A DNA stretch of 64,000 nt from Lineus longissimus (lineage: Eukaryota > Nemertea > Pilidiophora > Heteronemertea > Lineidae). The notes under the pieces are model-generated. The model was not told the DNA's origin, ran no database searches, and saw nothing but the letters and a program-made list of their open reading frames with translations. A program made the translations under genes and the position numbers. Numbering within the stretch: the first letter of the stretch is position 1; every line of letters begins with the position of its first letter. The DNA is taken from assembly GCF_910592395.1 (NCBI RefSeq), contig NC_088316.1, positions 8,246,001-8,310,000 on the forward strand. The letters are read 5' to 3'. This document shows, piece after piece, positions 53,480 through 63,850 of the stretch.

Positions 53480-55540
53480 TCTTCTTCTTCAGCGTTCAAC
53501 CTGCCTAAGTACTATAACCTCAGTCCTGTGGCAGAGATGAAGCGGCTTGTCGCCTGAAGGTCCGGCTGTGTTCCCCACAGCTTTTCTTCGACCTTCGTGT
53601 CCTTAGGCCAGAATCTATTTCGTGAATCCTGGTACAGGGGACAGTCCTGTAGGATGTGCGTTGGTGTTTGCACTGCTGTCTGGCATTGGCATTCTGCTGT
53701 GTCTCTTACTCCTATACGTTTAAGATGCCCACGCAGGCCACAGTGGCCTGTTCTTAGACGGTAGATGGTAGTAGCGTCTTTTCGGTCAAGTAGCCACAGC
53801 TGATCTGATTGGGGGTGTTGGTTTCCCTGGCTTTTCTTCCAGTCATTTCTGCATTTCTGCTTCAGGAGTGTTGTTATTTCTCTGTATGACTGCTTCCCAT
53901 TTGGCTGGATCTGTAGGCTTCCTTCTTTTGCTAGTTGGTCAGCCCTTTCATTTCCAGGTATTCCACAGTGGGCGGGAATCCATTGCAAGACCACGTGGTG
54001 GTTACTTGTGAGATCTTGGAGGTGTTCTTTCAGATCTTTGATTTCTGACTCGATGTTTTCTGATCTTAGGGCTTGGAGTGTGGACAGTGAGTCTGTTAGA
54101 ATGGCTATCAGTGGTGATGTCATTTGGGACTGTGCTAGATGTTTCGCGGCAGTTGTTATAGCTAGCACCTCTGCTTTGAAGTTGCTGCAGTATTTTCCTC
54201 CAGGGACGGAGAGGGTTGAGCTTTCTCCACAAGGGTATCTTATGTAGATTCCACTTCCTCCGTTTTTCACTGCGCTTTCAGCTGATCCGTCCGTGTAGGC
54301 TAGTGTCCATCTGTCATGTGGGTATTGCCGGTCAATATGTTCCATCGTGAGAGCTTTTTGGATATCCGGTAGTTGGATCCCCTTACTTCTCAGGTCTGGT
54401 ACTGAAGGCTGGATTTCCACTCGGAGCTCTTGCTGGGACCACGCTGTTGGCTGCAGGTTTTCAACTGGATTTCCTGGCTGAAGCAATTCAGAAGCCGAAT
54501 CTTGTAGACTCTTAGTCAGATGGTTTTGACTTTTGCGTTTTAGACGGTTCTTGGGCGTTTCCTCAAGCTTGGGGTGAAGAGGGTGACTTGGAAGGCGTCT
54601 GATTTTCTCCCCATGGATGAGGATTTTCTGGTTCCTCCTGTGTTCCAGGGGTTCGATGCCAGCCGTCCTTTCCATGTCAGCAATCGGGGTCGACTTCATA
54701 GCTCCTAGGATTATCCTCAGGCCGAAGTTCTGTACTTTGTCGAGTTTTGCTTGGTTTGTTTTGGCGGTTGTTGCCCAGCTTTGAGAAGCATACTCCATAA
54801 CTGGTCTTACAGATCCTGTGTAGACCTGCTTGAGTATCCTGGCGTTAGCGCCCCAGCCGGTTCCCGCAAGCTTCTTCATCAGGGCTAATCGTTTGATTGC
54901 TCTGTCTCTGACTGACTCGACTTGTGTCTTCCATGTCATCCTGGAGTCATGTTTGATGCCAATGAAGGTGGGGTTGTCTTCTTGGGGAATGACCTGGTCT
55001 CCTATCTTGAGTGTGATGTTTACCTTTTTTGTAGATAGGCTGAAAAGGGTGGCACAGGTTTTTGTCTTGCTTGTTTCTTGTCCCCAATCATCTACCCAGG
55101 TGTCGACGTTATTCACAGTTTCTTGAATGCGTTTTGTGGCAGTGCTTGTGTACAGAGTTGTACTCCAGACAGAGAAGTCATCCGCATGTAAGGTGTTGGA
55201 GACGCTTGGGGGTACGCATTCAGTGAGATCGTCTATGTAGACAAGGAAGAGGGTGGGGGATATCACGCTTCCCTGTGGTACACCTTCTATGAGTTTTATC
55301 CTGTGGCTGAGGATGCCGTCTAGTTTGACTCTTGCTGTTCTTTGGTGTAGAAAACCTTTCGTCCACCTGTAGAGGCGTCCGGTTACACCTTTCTTTTGTA
55401 GTTTCAGGAGAAGGCCGTTCTTCCAGACACGGTCAAAGGCTTGTGTGAGGTCAAAGAACACAGCTAGTGTGCTCTTCTTCTCCTGGAAACCATTTTCTAC
55501 TTCTTGGGCAAGGAGTGAAAGCTGATCTTCGGTACTCCTA
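53480..55540 (-). mobile_element. 5'-truncated non-LTR retrotransposon with RT and RNase H (I-like group)
   Basis: Bounded by an 11-bp duplication AGCGCAGTACT (53469-53479 and 55541-55551). The 3' end on the minus strand is a (GAA)n tail. The element lacks its endonuclease and early RT and starts inside the RT domain. The empty site is preserved in the inverted repeat copy at about 36.89 kb. Confidence 0.92.
53512..55540 (-). CDS. RT-RNase H polypeptide of the truncated non-LTR element
   Basis: The frame is open from the truncation point (RSTEDQLSLL) and uninterrupted to the stop at 53512. RT motifs: FFDLTQAFDRVW (A), EGVPQGSVISPTLF (B), LHADDFSVW (C). A thumb and connector follow, then RNase H (LAYTDGSAES, LTDSLSTLQAL, QWIPAHCGIPGNERADQLAKEG). 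A C-terminal HC-type region (CGLRGHLKRIG, CQCQTAVQTPTHILQDC) resembles the zinc-knuckle end of I/Jockey-type proteins. RNase H after RT favours the I group. With the N-terminus missing it cannot retrotranspose on its own. Confidence 0.92.
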
Positions 55541-55551
55541 AGCGCAGTACT

Positions 55552-56691
55552 TAAATCAGATGTTTCTCTCGCCTTGAAAACATTCCTGGGTAAAATCCAT
55601 TGAGATTAGCCGAGTTAATCTACTTTTCCCGTGCTTAAAATCTCTGCCGCTGAATTCTATAAATAGAAACTATTAACATCGCGGCAGTGTGGTTCCCATT
55701 GTGCGCCCTCCCACTTCACACCATGTCAGGATGTTTTATGGAGAGGGAGGGCGTGCGGTAAGAAGAATGGCCAAAATGACGTCACGTTTTCCTGGCAATG
55801 CCTCTTGCCAGACAACGTTAGAACTAGAAAAACGAATATGTTAATTTGCAAAATTAAAAGCAGATTTCACCACTAACCAGTCAAATCGGAATACGACGGC
55901 GCAAAATGTTCTCGCTTTCCTCCTGCTAAAAAACCTTGTTCCCGCACTCCTATTTTAATTTATGCCAAGGAATATGATATGATCTGTTTTCACTTGTTTG
56001 TAATTAAATGGTTTTCATATAATGAGATCAATAGTAGTGTCTGTGTCAAATCCCATCGTTCAACTAGTCTTTTCTCCCCAGGTGGCTCACACGGACCTTC
56101 AGGTCCCCATACTCAAGACCAACTCTTACAATATCGCCCTCAAAACAACCCTGGAGTCATGATTACCTACACTCCCTGTGGGGTGAATAACATTACCTTT
56201 TGAACAGCTGGCTGTAGGGGGATGATTGGAGCAGCCGGTGTAACATCTGTGGTTGTTCCCCATGTGTCAGTGTTTCCAAACAATAGGCAGCTAGAGAGAC
56301 CATGACTTTTCAATAGGGGGGATACACAGAAATACTCGTCAATCTATTTTTGAGCGTTCCCAAACAATGAGGGGAAACACTCAAAAACAGAAACACTCAA
56401 AAACATTACACCTGTATACCTGCTGACCTGCTGAACCCAGGTTAATGTTATTTTCAATCCACGATTGCAGGTCACCTGATTTTCGAGATTTCGCGGGAAA
56501 TGAAATTGTAAACAAACGCATGTGTGCAGTTCAAATGTAAACAAAAATGTATTTTTGGTACTTTTGGTTGCTGGACTTGGGTTTTCCCGCAGTCAGGAGC
56601 TGGGGTCAAATTGGTGGTCTACTGTGCTGTTTTAGTCAGAGGTAGCCCTTGATTATGAAGGGATTTTCAAATTAAGGTGACCATGGTCTTT
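55552..56691. other. no gene seen
   Basis: 55552-55670 completes the dispersed repeat split by the non-LTR insertion. The rest shows no recognised coding or repeat structure apart from TGACGTCA near 55777. Confidence 0.5.
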
Positions 56692-57115
56692 TTAGCTCAG
56701 CTGACAAAGTCAGCGGAGCTAGTAGAATAGCTGTTCAAATGGTGTCCGTCCTGCAATCCATCCATCCATCCATCCATCTAGGGACCCATCTGTGGACAAA
56801 ATTGGACATTTCTGACCGGAAAGGCCGAGCCACTTCGTTGACGGTGCTAAATTAGGAGTTGCCCAAGGTGAACTCAGAAACGAAAAAGCAGCGCGATCCG
56901 ACGTGTATTAAGAGAATGAAGTCATTTCGCGTTTAGATTTCTTTCCCTTTTTACCTCGGTCCACAGAGCAAATATTGTTTTCAAATGTGGCTGAATATTT
57001 TTAAATATTTTTTCATTTTTTACTTTTAATGGAATTAATATAGTTTTCACCGCCAGTTGGCGCTGCAGGCACATTGACTGAATTTTGGCGATTTCAAATT
57101 TGGCGGTGGCTCAAC
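56692..57115 (-). mobile_element. non-autonomous hairpin-ended element, family B copy 2
   Basis: Same terminal hairpin and GAGCTAA end (minus strand) as the copy at 51534, a CCATC tandem tract at about 56757-56785, and a CCGCCAGTTGGCGC box near 57052. The other end is undefined. Confidence 0.6.
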
Positions 57116-57173
57116 TGTTTGCAAGCAGTGCCGCTGATTGGCCGATCGACAGAAGAGATGCCACCATTTCAAA

Positions 57174-57200
57174 ATGGCGGTAGTCGCTGCTTCAATGAAG
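57174..57200 (+). CDS. possible 9-codon first exon after AAAATGGCGG
   Basis: ATGGCGGTAGTCGC... reads MAVVAASMK and meets the consensus donor AAG|GTGAGT at 57200/57201. One of several ATGGCG-start plus donor arrangements in the window. No downstream exon identified. Confidence 0.3.
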
Positions 57201-58222
57201 GTGAGTGAAATTTCTCATGTTCAATCGGTTGATACTCTTTTATTCAACATGACCATGTACCTGAAATTTGTTTAGGTACTGAAAAGAGTCTATATAATTC
57301 AGATTTATCAATATTTTTTTATAGTATTGCGGAAATTTTGTGCACAAATTAGCGAAAGTTGGTGCTCGTCTTATGTCATTTTAGAGCGAGAAATTTGTTT
57401 CCGTCGATCTCTACCAGTGAAAAATCGCTTGCATAGCTTCGAATTTTTGTGAAAATAAGTATCTGAACTTGGTTTCAAATAGTCTAGAGAGTTACCTTTG
57501 TGGTGATACATATGGTATGTGATAAATATTTGTGGAATTTGTGAAATTCGGGTTTTCAAACGTGCCGATGATGCAAGCGATCTCGCGTGAATTTTGCAAG
57601 TCCTGATAGTGATATGTCGACCGGGTGTCAAAAATCACTCGTCTAAATTCAATTCAAAGATCGAAAATAATATCTGAACTTAGTTTCAAATAGCCAACGC
57701 AATTATCATTTCGGTGATATATAATGCATGCATGTAATAATTGATTAATCTGCCTAAAACGCGCAATTAAAACGGCGAAAGATCTTGATAAACACTCTGG
57801 TGGCGGTCGCACTAAATAACGACCGGTAGGGCCCGGAGTCTGGCGGAGAAAAAAAGGTAGCGCCCGGAGGTTGAATCGGGATTTTTATGCACTTTTAACT
57901 GTATATATATGTTGTTAAGATGTATTTCTAACAGTTCTGTAACTTTGATGACCAAGCTTGCACCCAAAGTTGGAGGATTTGATGCTTGTTTATGGACTGC
58001 GCTAGCGACCGGATAATTCGCCGTCGGTCATTTTGGCTACGGTCCCTGAGTAAAAAATAGTCACTGAGTTGTTGTGGTTGGCAATTTTGCAACAAATCTC
58101 GCCATTTACGTTTGTTTTCTCCCTGTCTGGTCATTGGCCGTGACAACAATTATTCTGAAAGTCACATTATGACATCGTAGTATGAATTCCACTGCAGTTT
58201 CGTTACGCAGCAATGCTCATGT
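57201..58222. other. no gene seen; short diverged duplication
   Basis: A segment around 57455-57530 (ATCTGAACTTGGTTTCAAATAG...) recurs at about 57670-57745. No coding signal. Confidence 0.45.
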
Positions 58223-59335
58223 TTAGCTCACCTCTTAGCAGAGGTGAGCTTATCCCATACCGTGGCGTCCGTCGTCCGTCGTCGTCGTCGTCCGTCGTCG
58301 TCGTCCGTTAGCAGGGCACGTTTCGTAACTGTTAGAGCTATTGAGTTGAAACTTGGGACACATGTACCCTTATGTAATGACACCTTGGAGACCATGTTTC
58401 GGTCCGATTCGTTTCATGGTTTGGCCACCAGGGGGCCAAACGTTAAAAGTAAAAATATGCAATATCTCCCTTAATAGGAGTCGGGAAATTTTGAAAAAAA
58501 TATGGTAGGTACTTCTAGCAAAGGTGCATCATATATCCTCCGGGTTTTTGATTTGACCTCCTTTTCAAGGTCACAGAGGTCAAATGGTGTAAATTGGCCG
58601 TTGGGATGTAACGATGGCACGTTTCTAAACTGCAATGACTATTGATACCAAATTTGGTACACATTTACCCCTTAGTCAGGTGATCTCAGGGACCGAAGTT
58701 TGGTCCAATATGATTCACCACTTGACCACCAGGGGGAAAATCCAAAAACCTTAAAAATGTGATTATTCCTTAACTTCTTGCCCGATTGCCACCAATTTGA
58801 TATCATGGGTACATCTAACCACCATACAGTATATGTCACACAGGTTTTTAATTTGACCTTCTTGTCAAGGTCACAGAGGTCAAATGGCGTAAATTCGCTG
58901 TCAGGCCGTAACTATGGCACGTTTCTTAACTGCAATGACTATTGATCACAAATTAAGTACACATGTACCCCTTGGTCAGGTGATCTCAGGTACCGAAGTT
59001 TGGTGCAATCTGATTTGCCGTTTGGCCTCCAGGGAGGGGGACAAATCCTAAATTCTTCAAAATGCCATTATTCCTAGTAATGACTTGCCCAATTGGCACC
59101 AATTTTATATCATAGGTACATCTAATTCTAACAACCATTCAATGTGTCACCCGGGTCTTCTTTGATTTGACCTACTTTTCAAGGTCACAGAGGTCGAATG
59201 TACTGTAAATTGGCCATTTTGGGGAAATTGTAATTGCTTGGACCTACATCAAACCTAACACTACATGACACAATACCATGCTCTTTATCCATCTTTCCTC
59301 CACATGAGGTGAGCACAATGGCCCTGGCCATTTCA
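58223..59335 (-). mobile_element. non-autonomous hairpin-ended element, family A copy 3 (full length)
   Basis: On the minus strand it runs TGAAATGGCCAGGG... to the hairpin and GAGCTAA, with the same three internal units and a CGT/ACG tract (58269-58311). Flanks are A at the 5' side and A at the 3' side, with no longer duplication. Confidence 0.88.
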
Positions 59336-60059
59336 TTTTAATTTGCAATCCTGTACTGTCTGTACACTGCGCTGTGCATGGCTGTGCTGTAGGCTGTAAA
59401 AAAGACAAAAACGATAGCCTAGCCCTATCTGCCTATAGGATAGGCTTAGATAATAACTCAACAGGCCCTCATGATTCATTTGATGGACACCTTATTTGAT
59501 AGTACCTCATCATTAAGTCCACTAGATCCTGTTCTGTCACATGTCGTAGACGATAGACAATTTTCAAAACGTAGTACACCACTCGCTCATCTTTAAGCCC
59601 AGCTCTCGGCTCACATCATGTGGGCACGGTTGGCTGTTTAGTGTTATGGTTCAGTCTGTGAGACTAATTTAAAGTCACAATAAAGAGGTTACACTTTTAT
59701 TTTGAATTGGAAAACAGCCCACAGGACTGACTTTTCACTGAGTAATAAGTGTGCCCTTCGAAGGTTAAGTCTTTTTTGGATTTGCTTCCATAGATCATAC
59801 ATGCCTTGTTCAGGATATCATCTGACAAATGCCTGATCAAGCACAGACTGCATCCGGTGGTGTACATTTCCCCGTCTATGTGATGTCACCCTTTTTTATT
59901 CAGTCCGTGTTAATTTCTCTTCTCTTTTTACAGATTAACTGTTGTTGGTTATTGCAAGAGGAGTCGTTGGTACATTTCAAGTCCAGGAAAGCACTTGCTG
60001 TTCCCACATTCAGAGTAAGGTGTGCTTACTCGTTTTACTGCTTTCCATTCCCGGAGAGC

Positions 60060-60150
60060 GTTATCAAATATCTGCCGCAAGGCAACAAATATATGGCGCA
60101 AGGCGCTTCAAATATCTGCCGAAAGGCATCAAATATCTGCCGCAGCAATA
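60060..60150. repeat. ~21 bp minisatellite, four copies
   Basis: Diverged copies of CAAATATCTGCCGCAAGGCA occur in tandem. Confidence 0.75.
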
Positions 60151-60162
60151 AAGTTCATTTTG

Positions 60163-60182
60163 TTAAAGGAATAATCCAGACC
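60163..60182. other. candidate left terminus of the P2X7C/transposase element
   Basis: TTAA (60163-60166) followed by AGGAATAATCCAGACC resembles the TTAA + (A)GG ends of Kolobok-type transposons. The matching right end would lie beyond 64000, so this is speculative. Confidence 0.25.
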
Positions 60183-60336
60183 CTCTTTATATCTTGCCAA
60201 TTTAACTTAGTACCTTATAAATAAACAACATGAAAAAATTCATATAATTTCCCCCAGCCAATTTATCACAAAACACGATTTTGAAAAACCCCACGCAAGA
60301 AAAAAACATTAAATCCGGAGATTGCCCCCAGATACC

Positions 60337-60350
60337 CTGTGACGTCACAG
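60337..60350. promoter_or_regulatory. CRE-type palindrome upstream of the P2X7C gene
   Basis: CTGTGACGTCACAG is a perfect 14-bp palindrome 24 bp before the ATG at 60374. Confidence 0.5.
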
Positions 60351-60373
60351 AAGGTGAACAGCTGATTTTAAAC

Positions 60374-61699
60374 ATGGCGGACAGCGAAGTTTCTGTGCAA
60401 TCGAGCTGCGTATCTTTTGACATTTCCTCTGATTTCTCTGACTTTTCTGCGGCTGAATACTTGTCAGAGACTGAGGAAATATTTATAGACCAGTCAGGTG
60501 TCGAAAGACCAGCCATCGGGGTGCTACCGTACCAGTTTGAGCCGGAATATGACGCGGACGATCCGGAGGCAGAAATGCAAGTCGAAGTTGAAGACGATGA
60601 AGAGTCAGAAGACGATGCGCGGCGACTGGTTGATTTGAATTATTGGTGAGTGCTATAGTGATGTTTAGGTTCTTAACCGACGTGAATGGATGCAAAGTAG
60701 GTTTAGGGGGTGAGGGGGATATGCCTGGAGCCGGGACATTCAAGAAAATAGATCGTCAATTCAAGACAGATTTACCAAAGAAATTTGCTTATGCAACACA
60801 CACACGTAGGCCTACACTGACACTGTCACTGGCCTATGGCATGCCATGTATGCCCTATGCATCTTCGTGCATGGTCATTGTGCATCCACAACTGCCAATA
60901 TTTATATCTACATGGCCTGGAGGACATGGAGGAGAGGCTAACCTAATAAGTTTATGTAGGCCTATGGCCTCCTATAAGGCCTGGGGCTGGCTATGGCCTA
61001 GTATGGGGCATTGAAAATGGATGTTCACTCAATGCGGACAATGAGATAAATGACTTGTTATATTTACAAAGTTATACGATCGTTTATTTACAATAGTTTA
61101 TTTTTATTTACAGGTGCAGCTGTGGAAACTGTCAGATCATGGAGACAGCACTAGAATGCAGATGTTGCCAGACTATGAACGTAGTCCAGCAAAAGCTCAC
61201 TGACCCCTTGATCGAAGGTGCCGATTTCAAGTGTGTGACAGAACACCCGGGTTTTGAAGGAGCCTGCCTAAATATATGGGCGTTGGAAGTTGCTTTCCTA
61301 ACGTTCAAAGCACAGCAAGGGAATCACGCCCCAGATGGACCAAATCATGAGTATGTACTATCAACGGACAATGTTCTTTATTCTAGTGTTCCCCTCTAGT
61401 CTACATATTAGTAGGTTCTTCGAGGTTGATCTGAACTGCTACCCTGCAAAAGAAAACAAACACATTTGTATTGTAGATTGTTGATTTTGGTTGTATTACT
61501 CTTTGATATGCAGTTTCACCTTTCTTTTTCAGGCGGTATCGATATGTAGCATACCGTCAATTTGTGCGCTGGTGCTGGGGATTCTTGGGAAAAGATCCGG
61601 GTCGTCCTACCCTCATGTACAGTGACTGCCATTAGGAATGCCTTTCAATCGGACACATACAAGGGTTTCAAACTGCCAAATATGGATCAGGAGGACTAA
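60374..61699 (+). CDS. P2X7 intracellular (ballast) domain protein, three exons, one apparent frameshift
   Basis: Exons: 60374-60645, 61114-61350, 61533-61699. Donors are TTG|GTGAGT and ATGA|GTATGT; acceptors are TTTACAG| and TTTTCAG|. ATG 60374 was chosen for its context (AACATGGCGG); an in-frame ATG lies at 60281. Exon 1 is acidic and ends in YQFEPEY... and NYW. Exon 2 starts CSCGNCQIM and has ECRCCQT and HPGFEGACLNIWALE, the Cys/His zinc-binding pattern of the P2X7 C-terminal domain. Exon 3 gives RYRYVAYRQFVRWCWGFLG. Then the A-run near 61590 must be shifted by one base to continue as RVVLPSCTVTAIRNAF and end at TAA 61697-61699; unshifted, the frame stops at TAG about 61637. There are no transmembrane segments, so it is not a channel. 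Role unknown. Confidence 0.85.
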
Positions 61700-61707
61700 G
61701 AATGAAC

Positions 61708-63850
61708 TTACGTTGAGTTGAAGCGCTTGGACCAATTTGCGACGGCTTCTTGCTTGTTCGGACGCACATACTTCGTTGCCAGTGGTGGTGGGACATTGAT
61801 GTCATCAAGAACTTTGCCAAATCTTGCTGGGTCACATACAACTTCATCGCACAGTTTCTCCGTCAGATCTGTGAGGTATTCTGAAAAAGACAATCGATTA
61901 CTGTAGTGTAAATTCAAAGCAAAAGATATTATAAAAGTATATTATATTTTTTAGTAGCTTATTGTTATCTTCTCTCTTTTCTTCAGCAAATTGCCTAAAG
62001 AAGGAACTTTACTGTCCCGATAATGTACTAAGTAATACATACTGTAGGTGGCAGGTGGTTTGGACTTCTGAATACTGAATCCCCCTTGCTTGAATTTTGG
62101 GAAAATAATTGTGCAAGCATCTCCACTGGTCTTTGCAACTGGGCGACTGCTGTTCTCATTGTAATGAAGAGCTGCCAATGCAAGCCTGAAAATGTAAATA
62201 AGATTGACATTATCAAAAGCTGACATTCAATCTGATCAGTCTTCAAAGCAGATTGGCAGCACTTGTTTGTGTGTTGTTGGAAAGATGCAGATGTTACTCA
62301 CCTGCTCTTCATCCCAAGGTAAGAGAAATGAGTTGATTTTGGGCAGAAGTGCACAATCAGTGAATGGAAGGCCTCCACACTTGATGTCTGGTGTAATGGG
62401 CTCAGCTTTTTCACATCAGTCTGTAGGCGTTTGTTGGTGAGCAATGCATTCACCTTCTCGGTGACCTTAGTGCCTGAAATGATAAGAAATGTAAGCATAT
62501 CAAAACACAAGAACATCACACTGGTAGTGGTAAGGGAAAGAGGATAGTAGTAGGATTTAAGATTAAAAAGAACAAAACTTACTAGGCTTCAGCCACTTCT
62601 TCTTTCGCTCTGACTCGTCAATCACCTCATGCGCACAGCGGGGAAATTTCTCGTTGTCGTGGCCCTCGTGAATATTCTGGATGTGGTTCATAATGGAAAG
62701 CCACTTGGCCAACAGCACTTCTTTGTCACCATCTTTATTGCTCGAGGCGCACCAGTACAAGTGATTTGATATGCTTTTGATCCAATCACGCAATTCTCCA
62801 CATCCCGGTTTTTTGGCGAGTGCTTCCATCTTCTTTGCTAACCCTGAAAATATTTAGGACAGTAATGGCGATTAATAATAGCCTAGATTCGGATTATCTA
62901 TCCTATTGTAAAAGTAAAGACTGCTTGATTGTACCAAACATACTATATACTACCAAATGAAGAAAATGAACCTGCCTTTTGCCACATGCCACACATCATA
63001 ATAGTGTTTGGTGTCTTCTTGCTCTTCACGCATCCACTTTTGGATTTGGGGGTGTCTGTCCGAAATGAGTACTCTATCGCCAATTCCGCTTCATCTTTGA
63101 GCTTTGCAAAAGACCGTATCAAGCCTTCCTTCTCCATGGCACCACTGTTCTTTATACCAGGCTCATTACTCTGAAAATAAAAGATAAGGCATTACAGGAA
63201 AACTCTAGGCTCATTACATGAAAATGAGAGACAAGGCATGAGGGGGAAACTCAAATTACAAGCTAAGCATCCTTTTTATATTTCTGACATTGCCTAAAGA
63301 TCTGATGCATACCTGAACCAACTCTTGGTGAATAATCTTGTTGATCCTCTCCTCAAGTATGGTGTAGGATCCATACTTGGCACAATGCCCAGGTGAGTCC
63401 GATCGTCCATCACCACCAAGTGTCAGCCCATCTTCCATAGATTTCAAAAGAGCAAACAGTTTCAGTTGTTCCTCTTCCCATGTCGTTAGAACTGTTGGAA
63501 CCAGGAACCGTGTCATGTGGTTATGGTACGTTGATGTCGATGTACCAACAACGTTCATCGCCTTCAGCACCCTCAGTGTCTTGGTCGGAGACACACCAGT
63601 GAAGAGAATTGCTCCACTCAGTTGGAGGTTTCCAGCAGGTATGTTACCACGGTAAGATGGCTGGGATGACCATTCCCGATCGTAGGCACAGTCTGGGCAG
63701 TGCTGTGTTATTGCAACCTTGGTCCCTTTCCGGTACCTCTCCTCCACACGACAGGGCTTGCTGCAATTTGGGCAGGATGCAAAAAGTTCCCAAAGGCAGC
63801 TTTTGAACACTATAAACTTCTCTTCCGCCACATGAGAACCCGAGGTGAAA
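61708..63850 (-). CDS. Kolobok-like transposase-family protein, six exons in window, 5' end beyond the window
   Basis: Exons (minus): 63850-63313, 63170-62976, 62843-62583, 62473-62302, 62185-62043, 61880-61708, all with AG acceptors. Donors are GT except the second, which is GC (AAAG|GCAGGT). It joins VAKG to LAKKMEAL. Exon 1 has a zinc ribbon (CPNCSKPC...HCPDC) and GGDGRSDSPGHCAKYGSY, a hallmark of this family. Exon 2 has MEKEGLIRS and, after a frame shift near 63090, ISDRHPQIQKWMREEQ and YDVWHVAKG. Later exons hold WIKSISNHLYWC, HQTSSVEAFHSLIVHFCPK, FSYLGMKSR and a C-terminal region ending FNST. I link the family to THAP-associated Kolobok transposases; this naming is from memory and only moderately sure. 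The stop lies 8 bp from the P2X7C stop. Confidence 0.75.

Noticed and set aside
60374-61699. P2X7 ion channel gene
   Set aside because: Only the intracellular zinc domain is present. No transmembrane helices or extracellular ATP-binding domain are encoded upstream.
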